The translations under genes were made by a program, and so were the position numbers. The notes under the pieces were generated by a model, which ran no database searches, was not told the origin of the DNA, and was given only the letters and a program-made list of their open reading frames with translations. Below are positions 12,501 to 23,700 of a stretch of 64,000 nt of DNA, piece after piece. The stretch's first letter is position 1; every line of letters begins with the position of its first letter. This DNA comes from Haliclystus octoradiatus (lineage: Eukaryota > Cnidaria > Staurozoa > Stauromedusae > Haliclystidae), in contig OU744450.1 in assembly GCA_916610825.1 (NCBI GenBank), forward strand, positions 17,166,814 to 17,230,813. Direction: 5' to 3'.

Positions 12501-15500
12501 TTTTGAATTTTCAGTAAAAAAGTAATTTTTGTATTCTAATAATTACTTTTTCAAGTAATTCTCACAACACTTTATTTATTTATTATTATTTTTTTTGTAT
12601 CTATTATTTTTCCACAAACCGGGTAAGCTTGCAGCTTTTTTTCACTGGGGTGGTTGGTTAATTTGTTAGTATTTTCATTGAACCGTGGTCCAACGCCCTT
12701 GCCACTACACCAAGGCTGCAAAATTGTGAGTTTTGTGTGAGCCGTTTTGGAGTAATAATTTTTGAAGAAAATTTGTTCCAATTCATCCCGCTCTCCCCTA
12801 TTTTCATTGAAATCAAAAACTTTATACAAGTGCGAGGGCGGGGTGGAATCTCATAATTGTTAGCAAAATGGGCATCAGGATTATTTATTTGCATGGAAGT
12901 AAGGCAAAACACAGAGTCAATAAAGAAAGATTTTTGTGACTTGAATTACAAAAGGCCTATGTTATATTTTCAGGCTGGCAGATTGTCATGTTGAATGTTG
13001 AAGTCCAAGTTGAATGTTTTGAAAGCTGAATTCCCAATCTGTTTATTTACTTTTAGTAGAATATCTGGCATGTTTAATCAGTTTGAAGTATAGAATTTCA
13101 AACTCAACTGCGTAGTTTGTACAGCGACACATTCGAAATACCTTCTTTATCAAATACATATTAATATTTCAAATTAATTAATTTTTCAATTTATTCTCAA
13201 TTAATTATCCAGCACGTTAGTACTAATATAGCCTATCATCAATGATCTAATTAGGCTTACTATTTTATTTTATCTTGTTTTTTTCCCATTAGGTCCATTC
13301 AGTAGCATGGAATTGCTCTGGGCAGTACTTGGCATCTGGTTCATATGATCGTAGTGTCAGTATATTCACCCTAGATAAGGATAGATTGGTATGTATTTCT
13401 GATCTATCTTTCTCATGTTTTCAGTTTTTATGAAGCTATGAAGGATCATGGCCATGTATGCAAATTTTCCTCTCTTTTGCAAAGTTTGTATGCTGCAATT
13501 GAATGTGAATTCAAATAGTTATTTGCTGAAACTTGCAAAACTAGAGATGTTTCGATAATGGGCTAATCTGTAAATAAAATATTTTATTCGACCAATTAGC
13601 AGCTATGGTGAAAATTTGCCCAAAATATGCGTTTCTTAATACTGAAATTTACATTTTACAAACATTTTAATGGCAATAAAAAACAGGTTATTTTACCAAT
13701 TGTGATAACAATATCGGCCAATTACCGATTGTGGAAAAAATCATGCCGTGAAACTGTTAAACGGATTACTTCCGATTAATCGAAACATCTTTAGTCAAAA
13801 CCACAACATTGGAATGTACTTAGTCTGTCCCTATGGATATTTAAACTTCATTAGTGGATTATGCCAATCTACCCTGAAGTCTCTGAATATTCATTTGCAA
13901 ATTTGCCTCTGAGATTTGTTTATATCAGCATATTAAGTTATACTGTCAAGTTATTAGCCTACATTTACAAGTTACTATGAAATGATTTTTGTATTAGATT
14001 TTGATCTGTGCTTTGATCTACTATCCCTGGTTCTAGCAGATAAATTGATTGCATAATCTAACTTGATAGTTAGACTAATAATTCACTCCTGCAGATAATT
14101 GACTGTAGTTTGTTTCATTTCATAACAGACAAAAGAAGCTAATCTGAAAGGCCATAATGACAGTGTTGATCAGCTTTGTTGGCATCCATCTGATCCTAAT
14201 ATCCTTGTAACTGCATCTGGTGATAAAACTATCAGATTTTGGGATGCAAGATGTAAGTTTTGTTACATTCTGGATAGTTAATAATTGTCAAACATCTGGC
14301 CTGCTCATTATCTTTTGTATTTCTAATTATCAATGGGAACCAACCAAAATGATATTCAATAGTCTGCATTTTGTTTGGCTAATACAAGACATACTCCATT
14401 TTCTCGTATAACACATAGTTGGAAAGTTTCATAGAATGAAACAAAAGCAAGCAACATGTTTAATTATTTTTAGGAATTAACATTGAGAGCTATTGACATG
14501 TGATATTTCTATTCTTTAGCAATTAAGTTAGTCTTGTTTATATGGCTAGTTGATTTCTATTAAAATATTTAGACGTATCACCCTATGTTGTCTTCTATCT
14601 TCAATGGTCAATTTGCCAGACATTGTCCAGGGCTCAACAAAAGTGGCGATTCATGGGATCCTAGATCCCCTAGAGCAAATTCAATTCAGATGTTGAAAAT
14701 ATTTTAAGATTCCGGAACAATGTCAGACGCTGACTTTGTCGCCATTTACGGTATTTATCTACCCAGCAATATATTTATCAAGGGTTTATTATCAGAAGCC
14801 TACTGACCTACTGTATTTAATTTCAAACCTGAAAGCGTTAATTTCCAAATTCTGATTGATTTTCACGATAACAATTAGGTCACATCATCAGGCATATGTT
14901 TTGCAATAATCCGATGTTTAAAAAAGCATATTAATTATATTAGCAGGAGTTTTTGACATGTGGTATCTCTTTCCTTTATACTCTTGTTGGACGAGGTTTC
15001 ATGAAGATTTCACCTTATTTCCAATTGTTTATAACAATATATTGTTGTTTGTTATAGCAAATAGTCACTGTGTAAATGTTGTCAGCACAAGAGGGGAGAA
15101 TATCAACATTTGTTGGAGCCCAAACGGAAACACAATTGCTGTTGGTAATAAAGTAAGAATTTTACTTTTTAGTCATTAAAATTATTTCGGTTGCTCAAAT
15201 GTAACACATCTTATGTCATCAAAAATGTCAAATTCCAAAATTCAAAGGGTATATCATCAATTATGTAAACGTAGCATTTTTTAATATTTGGCACGGAAGA
15301 CCGACCATTTAAATGAGGTGGCTTGTGACACTGTGTGGTGAGATAGTCCAGACCTATTTCTCCAAGATTTCAGCACATAACTGACAAATTAATTTTTCAG
15401 TATCGAATACTCTGCTGTTGCTTTGATTTGGAAAGTTTATTTTATCAAAATTGAGCCAATAACAAGAAATTTTAACATTAATAAAGTCTATTAATTGATG

Positions 15501-18500
15501 ATGCACCTGTTATCAGTCTAATTGTAATGTATTGATTAACTTTTTCTCCACAAAGTAAGTAAAATAATCAAATCTAGCACGCAGAAATGAAAACAAACTC
15601 ATATCTCAACCAAATGCAATTAGTTTCCTTATAATCGATGCTAAAAGGCAACTTTTCACATCTCCCCTTTTGACTCATAGGCGTAGAAGCTGGGGGGGCA
15701 GGGGGGCATTTGCCCCCCAAACGCATTTGAGAAAAAAATTCGGGCAATTTTCGGGCAAATCAACAAATTACAAGTTTTTTGTGGTACTGTGAAAGTGTTC
15801 AGGAAATTTATTGTGTATTAATAAAATTCGACACTTCACAAAAAAAGTTTTATGAACAGGAGTATACTATGCATTGTAAGCCTACTGGCAAGCTTTCTTC
15901 TTATCATGTTCCAATCTAATATTCATAATTTTATGCAATAATTATGGTTGCTATATCGCTTAATTATTTTGAAGACTCCACCCCCACTCGTTTTGCAATA
16001 TAAAAAATCCAGAACTCATCTACCCGCTTTATATATTAACGTCTAAAAAGATTAAGACCGTGATGACATGAGAAATGTTACATTGACCCAAATGTGTAAG
16101 TAGAAATTTTTAGGTCAATTTTCGGGCAGATCAAGCTATTTCTTATATCTCTTTGCAAATGAAATTATTCAGTCATTCAATGTTTCGCAGGTTATACGTA
16201 ACGTTGTCCTGAAAAATATCAGTAAACAATAATCCAAATTTTCTTGCTCGCTCTGCTCGCAACAATTCTTCCGGCATCAGATCAATAGGGATTAGTGAAG
16301 CAGATCACTATTTGCCACAAAATAGGCTTGTCTCACTCTTTCAAATTAAATACATAACCCGGTGCTGCATATGAAAGTGTATTTTACGGTGCCTAAAATA
16401 CACTGCTATATATATATACACTGCTATATATATATGCAGCAAAATATCTGCTCTAAGGTGTCTAAACATTCTCAGGAAATAAAAGTAAATACCTAAAATA
16501 GGATGGCCTATATGACGAGCCAGGTATGACTAAAACGTTCTTTATAACGATCCACTACAGGGAGAAATGAACGTTATTATTTACATCGTAAAGCTAAGTT
16601 GCAGGAGGAATGGAAGAGCTGATAACGGCTTTTTGAATTCAGTAAAAAATTATATAATCATATAATTGCTTAAAATGAATGTAAAATGAATATGTTTCAA
16701 TATTTAATGACGGAATTAAGAAATTTGTGGGGCTGAAGGAGGCCTGTGATGTCTGTGTTTGTATCCTGTGATAAATCTTCTGCAATTTTGCATGCGAGTT
16801 ACCTCTTATAACAACATTTCGCGGAAATTTTTTTTCGGGCAAAACCATTTTTGCCCCCCTGGTTGGAAATGTGCCCCTACGCCTATGTTTTGACTTCCCA
16901 GCAAACAAATAAGGCTGCACTTCTCATCAACAGGAATGTTATGTAGGAGTATAGACCTACACATATACCATAAAATGATTCATCAAAGTGATACCGATGC
17001 AATGACACTGTTTAAAACGGCAAATGGACAATCATTTTAAAATTAATCAAATCAAAACAGGAGTTTCAAAAACAGGAGCCGCAAATGTGTGGCAATCAAT
17101 CAAAGTTTGTTGATTAAATTTGTTGACAATTTGTTAGTGTTGCTTATTGAAATTTAGTGACGAAACATGAAATAAAGTGATCTCCATATTTTTAAGTTGT
17201 AAGAGAATTTACATAGGTAATCAGGAACGCTCTTGTCCCATGTCTGCTAATAAGGCCTGTTCACAAATGTCTTTAATAACAAATTCTATATACATTTATT
17301 GGTTTAAAAATTATAGTCTACGTGTAATGAAGTTGTCTGAAAAGGAGACATCAGTAATTATTTTGAACTCATGATCAAGTTTTTGTTTTTTTATTTCAGG
17401 AAGATCTTATTAGTTTTGTTGATACAAGGATGTTCAAAATACAAATGGAAGAACAATTCAAGTTTGAGGTATGCTGCAATTGAAATGACAATGTCGCTAC
17501 CTTGGAAATGTAACTTAATTAGTAAATAGAATATGGGACTTTTTAGCAGAAGTGTTGTGGCTCAAACTAAGGTTATAATTGCCACAAACTATTGCAAAGT
17601 GCATTTTTGTATCTGCTTTACATTTCTGTCATCCATCTAATCCTTTTCAATTACACGTAAATAAGAAAAAGAAAAAACTAAAATATTTTGCAATGGCCTT
17701 ATATGTTAAAGTGTACTAAATTACATAGATACTATTTACCCAGACCCAGGAACAATGATGTTTTGACAATCACAAAATGAAATACTCAAATCTCCTTCCC
17801 TTTAATTTACATCAGATCAGCATGGGCTCAGATTTAACATTTTGTTTACAGTTCTCTTCATGCTCTAAAATGAATAGAATGTATTACTTTCTGGGCCTAC
17901 TTGTCAGTGCATGATACCATTGACACTTGCTTTCCAGTACTGTCTCCAAAACAGTCTTTCGTACGTTCACACAAATGTTTCTTGCTGATCTATCATCTAC
18001 TATTTAGGTGAATGAGATATCATGGAACAACTCAAGCGATCTTTTCTTCTTGACAAATGGCCATGGTTGTATAAATATACTCAGGTAATTGGTCACTTAT
18101 TCAATTTTAGTGCTACAGTGTAACCCACTCAAGTGGATTGGTGCAAATCCAAATTAGCAAGGGATTTCATTGCATATATCTGGATTTGTGCTTACCTGGA
18201 ATTGTATAACAAAAACGTCACCACAAAATAGTCAATAAAGGTTTAAACCAGGTTGAATATAGAAAGGGTTTTCTCTTATCCGAATTGCACTAAAGCGGGT
18301 TCTACTGTAATTGTTGAATTTGATATAATTAAATTGCAAGAAAATTGCTAGAAAATCTTTTCATGTCTATCGCTTGTAGCTCTAACCGTAAAAAATGTTT
18401 GCTAAGAATGTCTAATATGACAAGGATCAGTCGGCCAATGCCAACACTATGGAAAGACTAACATTAGACAGAACATACCAGCTTCAATATCTTATCACAG

Positions 18501-20090
18501 CATTTCCATCAAGCTGTAACTGAAAATTTAATATCACATATGCCTTTCCTATGATCTTATTTATCCATTCGATTCTTTTTTCTTAGTTATCCAGATTTAA
18601 AGAATATTCAAATGATTAATGCTCATCCTGCTAATTGTATTTGCATAAAGTTTGATCCAATGGGAAGGTGACTGATGAAACACACTTGCTTTCAAATTTT
18701 TAACAAAATTATTCTATATTAATAAATAGCTTCGTGTTCGTTATACTGATTTCCTTGCTTGTTTTCAGATACTTTGCAACAGGAAGTGCAGACGCTTTAG
18801 TTAGTTTATGGGATCTATCTGAATTTGTTTGTGTTCGCACATTTTCAAGACTTGAGTAAGTTTTTGTTTAGACAATTTACTTAATTCATAGTGATAATCC
18901 ATCTTAAGTTGTTGATATTATGGTATTATTACTGATTTTGATAATCATATCATTTTTAGTTGGCCTGTTAGAACACTTAGCTTCAGTTATGATGGAAAAA
19001 TACTTGCATCAGCTTCTGAAGATTTATTCATAGACATTGTGAGTCTAGTGCAGCACCTTTGTTTTTTAAAGAATCTCTTCTATTTGCCATGGTACAATGT
19101 TGTTACGATGTTTTGTTCATAGGCTATGGTTGAAACTGGTGAACGATTGTTTGAAGTACCTTGCTCTGCACCAACTTTCACTGTTGCTTGGCATCCAAAT
19201 AAATATCTTTTGGCATTTGCATGCGATGATAAGGTAATCAGAAACAAATACGATCGAAGAGCTCCTTGAATTCCTTTATAAATAAGCAATATGAAGTAGT
19301 GATATAGTTGTGATTTGAAAGATCACTATTGACCTCTACTACAGAGCAAATATCTTATTTTAGACACAGAAAGAAACATGAACTGTTCATTCATGAACTC
19401 CTTATAAACAGTATGTCGATTGTTTATTGAACTATTTGTTGATTTGTTTATGGATTCATCAACTGTTCATCAACCCTTTTTTCAAAACTGGGCCATCTTG
19501 CTTTCAACTGTTTTCATACTGATTTTACTATCCCGTTTTACACTACTGACTTCCTGCGGTTTGAGTTTGTAACCATGCTAGTGCAATATAGAGAAGCTAG
19601 GAAAGTAAACCTGTATATCCGGGATTCAATGTATGAAGATATTGGAAAGTTTTGGATAAGAGATTATCTGTGGAAGACTTATGTAACTGCTTGCCTGCTT
19701 GTTATTACCTTTCAAAGCCGAATGGCCAGCAAATAAATGTTGGTCATCCTTCATTGGTCATACATGACTGATGCGAAATTCCATTCACAAAAACAACAAG
19801 CAAAAGGCCATTTATATTTAACGTTCATGAAATTACCAAAAGTTGACAATCAATTGTTATCAAAATTTGACAATATTCATGAATTGCTCATGAACTGATG
19901 GATTGATTTCCACAAGAAAATTATGAACTGTCTGATCTGTATTACAATTAGCCTTCATGGCACATCAACCATTAACCTTGATGACATAACATTAACAAGG
20001 TTAAAAATGACATGCATGTTTCTCTTTTAGGATAAACACGAGAGAGAAGCTGGAACAATAAAGCTATTTGGATTGCCCAATGCTTCATAA
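440..20090 (+). CDS. THOC3: THOC3, THO/TREX complex WD40 subunit (11 exons)
   Basis: Spliced exons: 440-559, 13293-13388, 14129-14252, 15058-15152, 17400-17468, 18008-18084, 18587-18667, 18769-18855, 18960-19038, 19123-19233 and 20031-20090. All junctions are GT-AG and keep phase; the sum is 999 nt, giving 332 residues plus stop, close to the 351 of human THOC3. Recognisable THOC3 blocks include SRTRDFSAHNSK (exon 1), VHSVAWNCSGQYLASGS, GHNDSVDQLCWHPSDPN, GENINICWSPNG, EEQFKFEVNEISWNN, NAHPANCICIKFDPMG, ATGSADALVSLWDLS and the C-terminal EAGTIKLFGLPN. The family forms a seven-bladed WD40 propeller within THO, which couples transcription to mRNA export in the nucleus. Oddities: intron 1 is 12.7 kb and full of transposons; introns 2, 4, 7 and 10 also carry MITE-like material. 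Identification is from remembered family sequence. Confidence 0.95.
943..1008 (+). repeat. Interstitial telomere-like (TTAGGG) repeats with CACGTG palindromes
   Basis: Two short blocks of degenerate TTAGGG units (ttagggttaggtttaggg and ttagggttaggg) alternate with the palindromic motif tcacgtgat, which occurs about three times between 920 and 1015. The block lies in a nested MITE rather than at a chromosome end. Confidence 0.7.
1063..1135 (+). repeat. tRNA-like sequence, probable SINE head
   Basis: The sequence contains an A-box-like ggcgtagctcattcgg and a canonical B box ggttcgagtcc at tRNA spacing. The anticodon and T stems do not pair well, so a functional tRNA is unlikely. It is followed by AT-rich sequence, as expected for a tRNA-derived SINE or tRNA pseudogene carried in the MITE. 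Confidence 0.55.
1626..1838. mobile_element. MITE family M1, copy 2 (213 bp)
   Basis: The termini are CCATAGTAGAATCCATG and CAAGGATTCCACTATGG. The interior holds ttacgccggatatatccggcg near the left end and ggcgtaa motifs toward the right. This is the simplest uninterrupted copy of the family in the window. No clear target-site duplication was seen. Confidence 0.75.
2541..3830 (+). repeat. Tandem array, about 9 copies of a roughly 146-bp unit
   Basis: The marker cccataggcattacag recurs at about 2611, 2758, 2905, 3051, 3196, 3342, 3488, 3634 and 3782, a spacing of 145-148 bp. Each unit also has aagtagaccatccc, a gtataataggtgtga block, caagaacaggaacatttctga and a short (at)n run after gcatagaatg. 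The first unit is the most diverged. The array is entirely inside the TIR element 2023-5506. Confidence 0.92.
4895..5083 (-). CDS. Exon-like ORF, unknown function, inside TIR element
   Basis: The minus-strand ORF starts MEFYQFEGPPSVILQGK and contains GFKAKSVEINSIGPNTY and IGFPFSKIKVSIL. The reading frame runs into a strong donor-like gtaagt (about 4899-4904) and a possible short upstream exon with ATG lies near 5200-5225. Composition and phrasing look like real protein rather than random ORF, but the family was not recognised. Alternatives are a captured host gene fragment, a remnant of the element's own gene, or chance. Confidence 0.35.
   Translation of the reverse strand: MEFYQFEGPPSVILQGKTKDDRHYDYQGFKAKSVEINSIGPNTYCIGFPFSKIKVSILIKSK
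5660..6400. other. THOC3 intron 1 sequence between elements
   Basis: No gene was recognised. At about 5690-5715 a block (cacccgtaccactcctct) recurs near 54346. Around 5748-5775 the sequence aataaggcttccgaaaaatt is the inverse of a block near 1895-1915, so the M1 copy 2/3 area is flanked by a short inverted repeat. The rest is GC-richer intronic DNA without recognisable coding. Confidence 0.5.
7344..8340 (-). pseudogene. Gypsy B integrase remnant
   Basis: Minus-strand frames 8251-7985, 7961-7719 and 7697-7344 together read as a Ty3/gypsy integrase. They show a core start (LWERLHMDFCNIVDASTGWIEAF), the segment FPRSNGLAERAVQTVK carrying the DDE glutamate, and a C-terminal part with the chromodomain-like/tail sequence VSKPPSRYG. 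Several frameshifts and stops separate the pieces. A purine run on the minus strand (about 7265-7285) adjacent to acaaca ending at 7264 looks like the polypurine tract and the edge of the 3' LTR. Confidence 0.8.
9109..9222 (+). pseudogene. Penelope-like reverse transcriptase fragment
   Basis: The + frame reads LTEFYSEINKTSPTIKFTMD followed by SSTSEIAFLDLKI. This matches the characteristic stretch of Penelope-like RTs in which a residue run ending in IKFT, then a short polar link, leads to the xFLD motif. Only about 38 codons are recognisable; the preceding YVDD region and any GIY-YIG endonuclease are absent. The assignment is from the motif pattern alone. Confidence 0.6.
9289..9361 (+). repeat. 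tRNA-like sequence (SINE head or tRNA pseudogene)
   Basis: An A-box-like tatggtctagtggtgga and a B box ggtttcgatccc are spaced as in a tRNA. The overall order resembles tRNA-Asp/Glu, but the arms do not pair fully. It is followed by a long T- and GATTT-rich tail, which favours a tRNA-derived SINE. Confidence 0.55.
9640..10560 (-). pseudogene. Gypsy B reverse transcriptase / RNase H remnant
   Basis: Minus frames include RVTRLQMGMRNSSANFQRII and YQDDVLIFAK (RT palm motif YxDD, within 10416-10153), then RNase H downstream and the sentence-like MAFDVTIVHKPGDEIYHADA ending LSRL near 9874, the usual end of RNase H in this class. Stops and frameshifts break the frame repeatedly, so this copy is dead. 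RT retains both palm Asp residues. Confidence 0.85.
10664..11808 (-). pseudogene. Gypsy B Gag and protease remnant
   Basis: Minus frames 11808-11407 and 11702-10998 carry a gypsy Gag core (RTKFISLQKADNESVEYVYA), then zinc-knuckle sequence CKFCDTSHPPCAC and CSICNKRGHFAVCC. The protease-like segment reads VEMLHGTGAACSV, where the family's DTGA is HGTGA, so the catalytic Asp is lost. Frame 10939-10664 continues the protease-RT linker. The 5' LTR was not recognised, suggesting 5' truncation. Confidence 0.8.
12334..12571. mobile_element. Partial hAT-like end, AAGTAATTA-rich
   Basis: The stretch carries many copies of aaagtaattagtaat and ends in aagtaattctcacaacac. The complete relative at 46389-47373 has the same subterminal repeats and the same ctcacaaca terminus. 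Only the right-hand end is present here. Confidence 0.65.
12572..13292. other. End of THOC3 intron 1
   Basis: A short duplicate of the gggtgaa-type element end is seen at about 12725-12800. The remainder, up to the ttttttcccattag acceptor at 13279-13292, shows no coding or repeat structure. Confidence 0.5.
13542..13794. mobile_element. Short TIR element in THOC3 intron 2
   Basis: The inverted ends TAGAGATGTTTCGAT and AATCGAAACATCTTTA bound about 250 bp of AT-rich sequence. The flanks share caaaac on both sides, compatible with an imperfect 8-bp hAT-type target duplication. No coding capacity. Confidence 0.65.
14253..15057. other. THOC3 intron 3, no element recognised
   Basis: The intron is bordered by gtaagt and ttatag. 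No inverted repeats, ORFs or repeats with copies elsewhere in the window were seen. Confidence 0.5.
15676..16887. mobile_element. 1.2-kb non-autonomous TIR element, CATAGGCGTAG family
   Basis: The ends CATAGGCGTAGAAGC and CCTACGCCTATG are inverted repeats, followed inward by G-rich/C-rich tracts (gggggggcaggggggc and tgcccccc). The flanks carry a perfect 8-bp duplication TTTTGACT (15668-15675 and 16888-16895), as for hAT elements. No transposase is evident; the minus frame 16920-16639 is a by-product. It lies in THOC3 intron 4. Confidence 0.9.
16896..18007. other. THOC3 introns 4-5 around exon 5
   Basis: Apart from exon 5 (17400-17468), no further gene, inverted repeat or repeat family was recognised in this AT-rich stretch. 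Confidence 0.5.
18114..18309. mobile_element. 196-bp mariner-like MITE
   Basis: The ends TACAGTGTAACCCACTCAAG and the inverted CTAAAGCGGGTTCTACTGTA are imperfect inverted repeats of the common mariner form, with TA at both borders. A related end fragment (gcaacccactcatcaagt) appears near 46300. It lies in THOC3 intron 6. Confidence 0.8.
19234..20030. other. THOC3 intron 10 with TTCATGAA-type repeats
   Basis: Clusters of gaactgttcat, tcatgaa and related inverted motifs occur at 19380-19480 and 19825-19935. The same motif is dense at 35508-35620 and 36720-36860. This suggests subterminal repeats of a hAT-like element of about 560 bp, but precise ends were not found. Confidence 0.45.
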
Positions 20091-20212
20091 CATATGACAT
20101 TGTGTACAAAATAATTTATAATGATATCTTTTTGATTCTTATTGATGTGCTCCAGTGCTTATCTCCGTTTTAAGATTGAAAAAGATGTGGTGTCCAATTG
20201 GCAAGATCTGGT

Positions 20213-20218
20213 AATAAA
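20213..20218 (+). promoter_or_regulatory. THOC3: Candidate THOC3 polyadenylation signal
   Basis: A canonical AATAAA lies 123 bp after the THOC3 stop codon, inside the short 3' UTR between the gene and the gypsy A insertion. Confidence 0.6.
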
Positions 20219-20498
20219 GCTCAACCTATCAGCTGCAAAATTCGAAGTTTTGCTACTTGAATAGAAGAATTATGAGTATGGTTTTATTCTCCAACACATC
20301 TAAATCTGACATTATAATAATGCTATATTTAAAGACAACTTAATTGACAAGAATAGTCCTTTTCAATTGTTGTTCATACTATATGCCTGGGAATGAATCA
20401 TCTCAATGTTACATTATGCAGTTTATAGAATAATTGCAGAAATTGCATTATGTGAAAGTTTTTTAAGCTAACTGAAAGTTGAAGAAGAGAAGACTAAT

Positions 20499-20657
20499 TG
20501 TAGAGTCGGATAAATACATAAAGAATACAACGTTAGTAATATAACAACATCAAGTATAATTCAGATCCACTTCAAAACTCTTCTGTCTCACATCTCTTGA
20601 TCCACTTACTTATACATTCTATCACGAGGCTGGCCTCTAACTCATGCTAAACCAACA
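20499..20657 (-). repeat. Gypsy A 3' LTR
   Basis: This 159-bp LTR, TG...CA on both strands, shows no difference from 24699-24857. A polypurine tract lies directly outside it at 20658-20671 (minus strand purines). Confidence 0.95.
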
Positions 20658-20797
20658 CTCGCTTCTTCTTCAAAAGTTTATTAATTTTAATTATTAATTA
20701 TGTATAATTATATGAAGTATTTAAATCAAATTATCGAATAAATATGTAACAGCAAGAAGTATTTAATTATAAGAAGAACAACGTTAACGACACCTGA

Positions 20798-23700
20798 TTA
20801 ATGTGTAGAAGGATCGGATGGATCAAAACGCACAGGCGGTTTACTAACTCGTCCAGATCGTGTATGTACATTATCATTATTATTAAATCTTGAGGTTGGT
20901 CTCACATGAGACCTAGCCCTCACAAGTTGCTGACCGGAATCTGTTGAAATTGTTGTACGGTCTTCAGACGAACTTACTGCAATACCACGGACGTTATTGT
21001 TACCATGTCTAAATAAAACTCTTTCCCCGTCATTGGGAATAGGTACATTACTAATATTATTACCGCTATCGTGATATTTTTTCATTGCTAACTTAGCTTT
21101 TAATTGACTATCTACATTTACAGCTTTTGATGAAAATAAAGCAGGAATTGCCGTTATAGGACGTCGACCTGTCAAAGCATGCAAAGGCGATGTACCGATC
21201 ATACGATGATGAGAAGTACGCATAATAAATAAAACGTGACGTAAACGTTGGTTATTACTAAGATCGTCACAACGAGACCATCGTCTTTTAAAAGTCCGGT
21301 GAAAACGTTCAACCATCCCATTAGATCTGGGGTATCGCGGGGCCGAGTGTCGAATTGTAACGCCCCATGATGACAAAAATGACTTAAACTTCTTAGACGT
21401 AAACTGCGATCCGTTATCAGACATGATCTCTAAACACGGACCATGAGAACAAAATACAGATTCTAAAGCATCTAAAATATCAGGCGTTTTCTCACGTTTT
21501 ATAGAAAACACTTCAGGGTAACGAGACCCATAATCAACAATACTTAAATATGGTTTACCATCTACATGGAAAATATCCATTGCTAAAGTGTGCCACGGCG
21601 GTAATACATCAGATGGCTTTAACTCAGTATTAGGCCACCGTTCATCGAATTCTTTACATTGTTCACAATGTTCAATAATAGTTTTTACTTCTTTGGTCAA
21701 ACCAGGCCACCATACTGATGATAAATTAGACAATGTAGATTTTAAACCAACATGACTGTCGTGCGCAGAATAAATAACACGTTCACGTAAGGTAGATGGA
21801 ATGACAATCTGTGAACCTCTTAGCAGTAAACGTGGCTGTGAAGAAACAGATAATGAATAACGTTCTTTAAAATAACAATCCAAATTTTCAGGTAAGTTAG
21901 ACCAATTACTAGTCTCTAAACAATTGATAACTAACGACAACGCATTACTTGCAGCTGTTTCGCGGGAAACTTCTTTTATAGACACAAATTCAGGAGTAAG
22001 AAATTGTGTAGCGTCATCAAGAACAACTGATGCAATTTCACTGTAATCTTTAGTAGACAATTCAGTGGTGTCATCCGCAATAGGTGAACGAGATAAAGTA
22101 TCTGCTAATGTATTCATCTGTTCACGGGCCGGTTTATAACAAATAGTGCCCCCAAAAGAAGCTAATCTCATTAACATACGCTGTAAACGAGGGGCAACAT
22201 CGTCAAATGGTTTTTTCCAAATAGACTCTAAAGGTTTATGGTCAGTCCAAAATTGTACAGGACCACCCAAAATAAATTGTCGGAAACGAGTAGCACCAAA
22301 CACAATAGATAATAGTTCACGCTCCATCTGCGAGTATTTCTGCTCAGTGGAGGTGAGGGATCGACTAGCGCACAAAACAGGCTTCCATTCATTGTTATGC
22401 AATTGCATGAGCACAGCTCCTAATCCATGTGGACTTGCATCGGACAAAACAGCAGTAGTAGCATTACAATCGTAAAATGCAAACGAAGTAGTTGCAGCAC
22501 ATCGTAAATCATCCTTCATTTTATCCCAACAATTATCAATAGCGCTCTGATCATATGAGCCCTTCAATATATCTCGTATAGCTTTTAAATTGTTAGATAA
22601 TGAAGGTAAAAATTTTTGCAAGTAGTTTAACATACCTAACAAACGACGCGCTTCTGTGACAGACTTTGGTGGTTGTAATGCCAAAGCTTCAGTAATTTTT
22701 GTAAGATCTGGAGCCAGACCAGCAGCAGAAATTGTATGACCAAGATAAAGCAACTGTTCTTGTGCAAATTTACATTTCTTTTTATTTAATTTTGCCCCAA
22801 TGGATTTTAAACGTCGTAAAACAGCATTTAGACGAGCGTCATGTTCAGTACGGTCTTTGCCAAATATAATTATATCGTCGATATAAACTAGACATCCAGG
22901 AAGATCAACTAAATGATCTGACATAACTCTTTGAAACAATTCAGGAGCAGAGCTCACACCAAAAGGTAAACGTTTAAATTTATAATTTCCAATATGAGTT
23001 GAGATTGTAGTTAATTCCGAAGAATCCGCATCGAGTTTGATTTGATGAAACCCGGACTCTAAATCCAAACAGGAAAAGTATTTGGAACCAGACATCTTAG
23101 CGAAAAATGAATCAGCGTTTGGAATGGCATAACGTTCTCGTTGAACAGCTTCGTTTAAACGTCTAAAATCGCCGCAAAGACGTACATTTCCATTTTTTCG
23201 CCAAGCGACAACAATCGGCGATAACCATTTACTAGGGCCAGTCACTCTCTCCAATATATCAGCGTTAACCATCTTTTCTATTTCTTTTTCAACTGGTTTA
23301 TGTAATCTGAAAGCAAGCTTTCGTGCACCTTGAACAATAGGTGTAACATTAGATTTAACATTAATTGTTGCAACACCAATATTTCCTAGCGTTTCATCGA
23401 CAGCACTTACGCTGACATCGTATGCTTCAGGTAATTGTAACGGCTGTCCTCCTAATAATAAATAGTCGGAATAACTCAACAGAGGACATTTTAATTTCTT
23501 TATACATTTAGCCTTGATCAAAATTGCCTTGTCGCTTGATGAGGCCGACACTTTGATTTTTCCTTCAGCAATAATAGGTATCTTTTTACTATTCCATGGT
23601 TTCACAAAAGTGTCAGTAAGCATTTTAAATTCTTGACCTTTCTTTAAATATTCTACAGGTAACATCGTTGCCGTACTTCCAGGATCGATTAAAAATTTCA

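Noticed and set aside
16639..16920. 93-codon minus ORF
   Set aside because: Lies across the right end of the CATAGGCGTAG element and includes its TIR; no protein family pattern.
22146..22475. 109-codon plus-strand ORF
   Set aside because: Antisense shadow of the gypsy A RNase H region.
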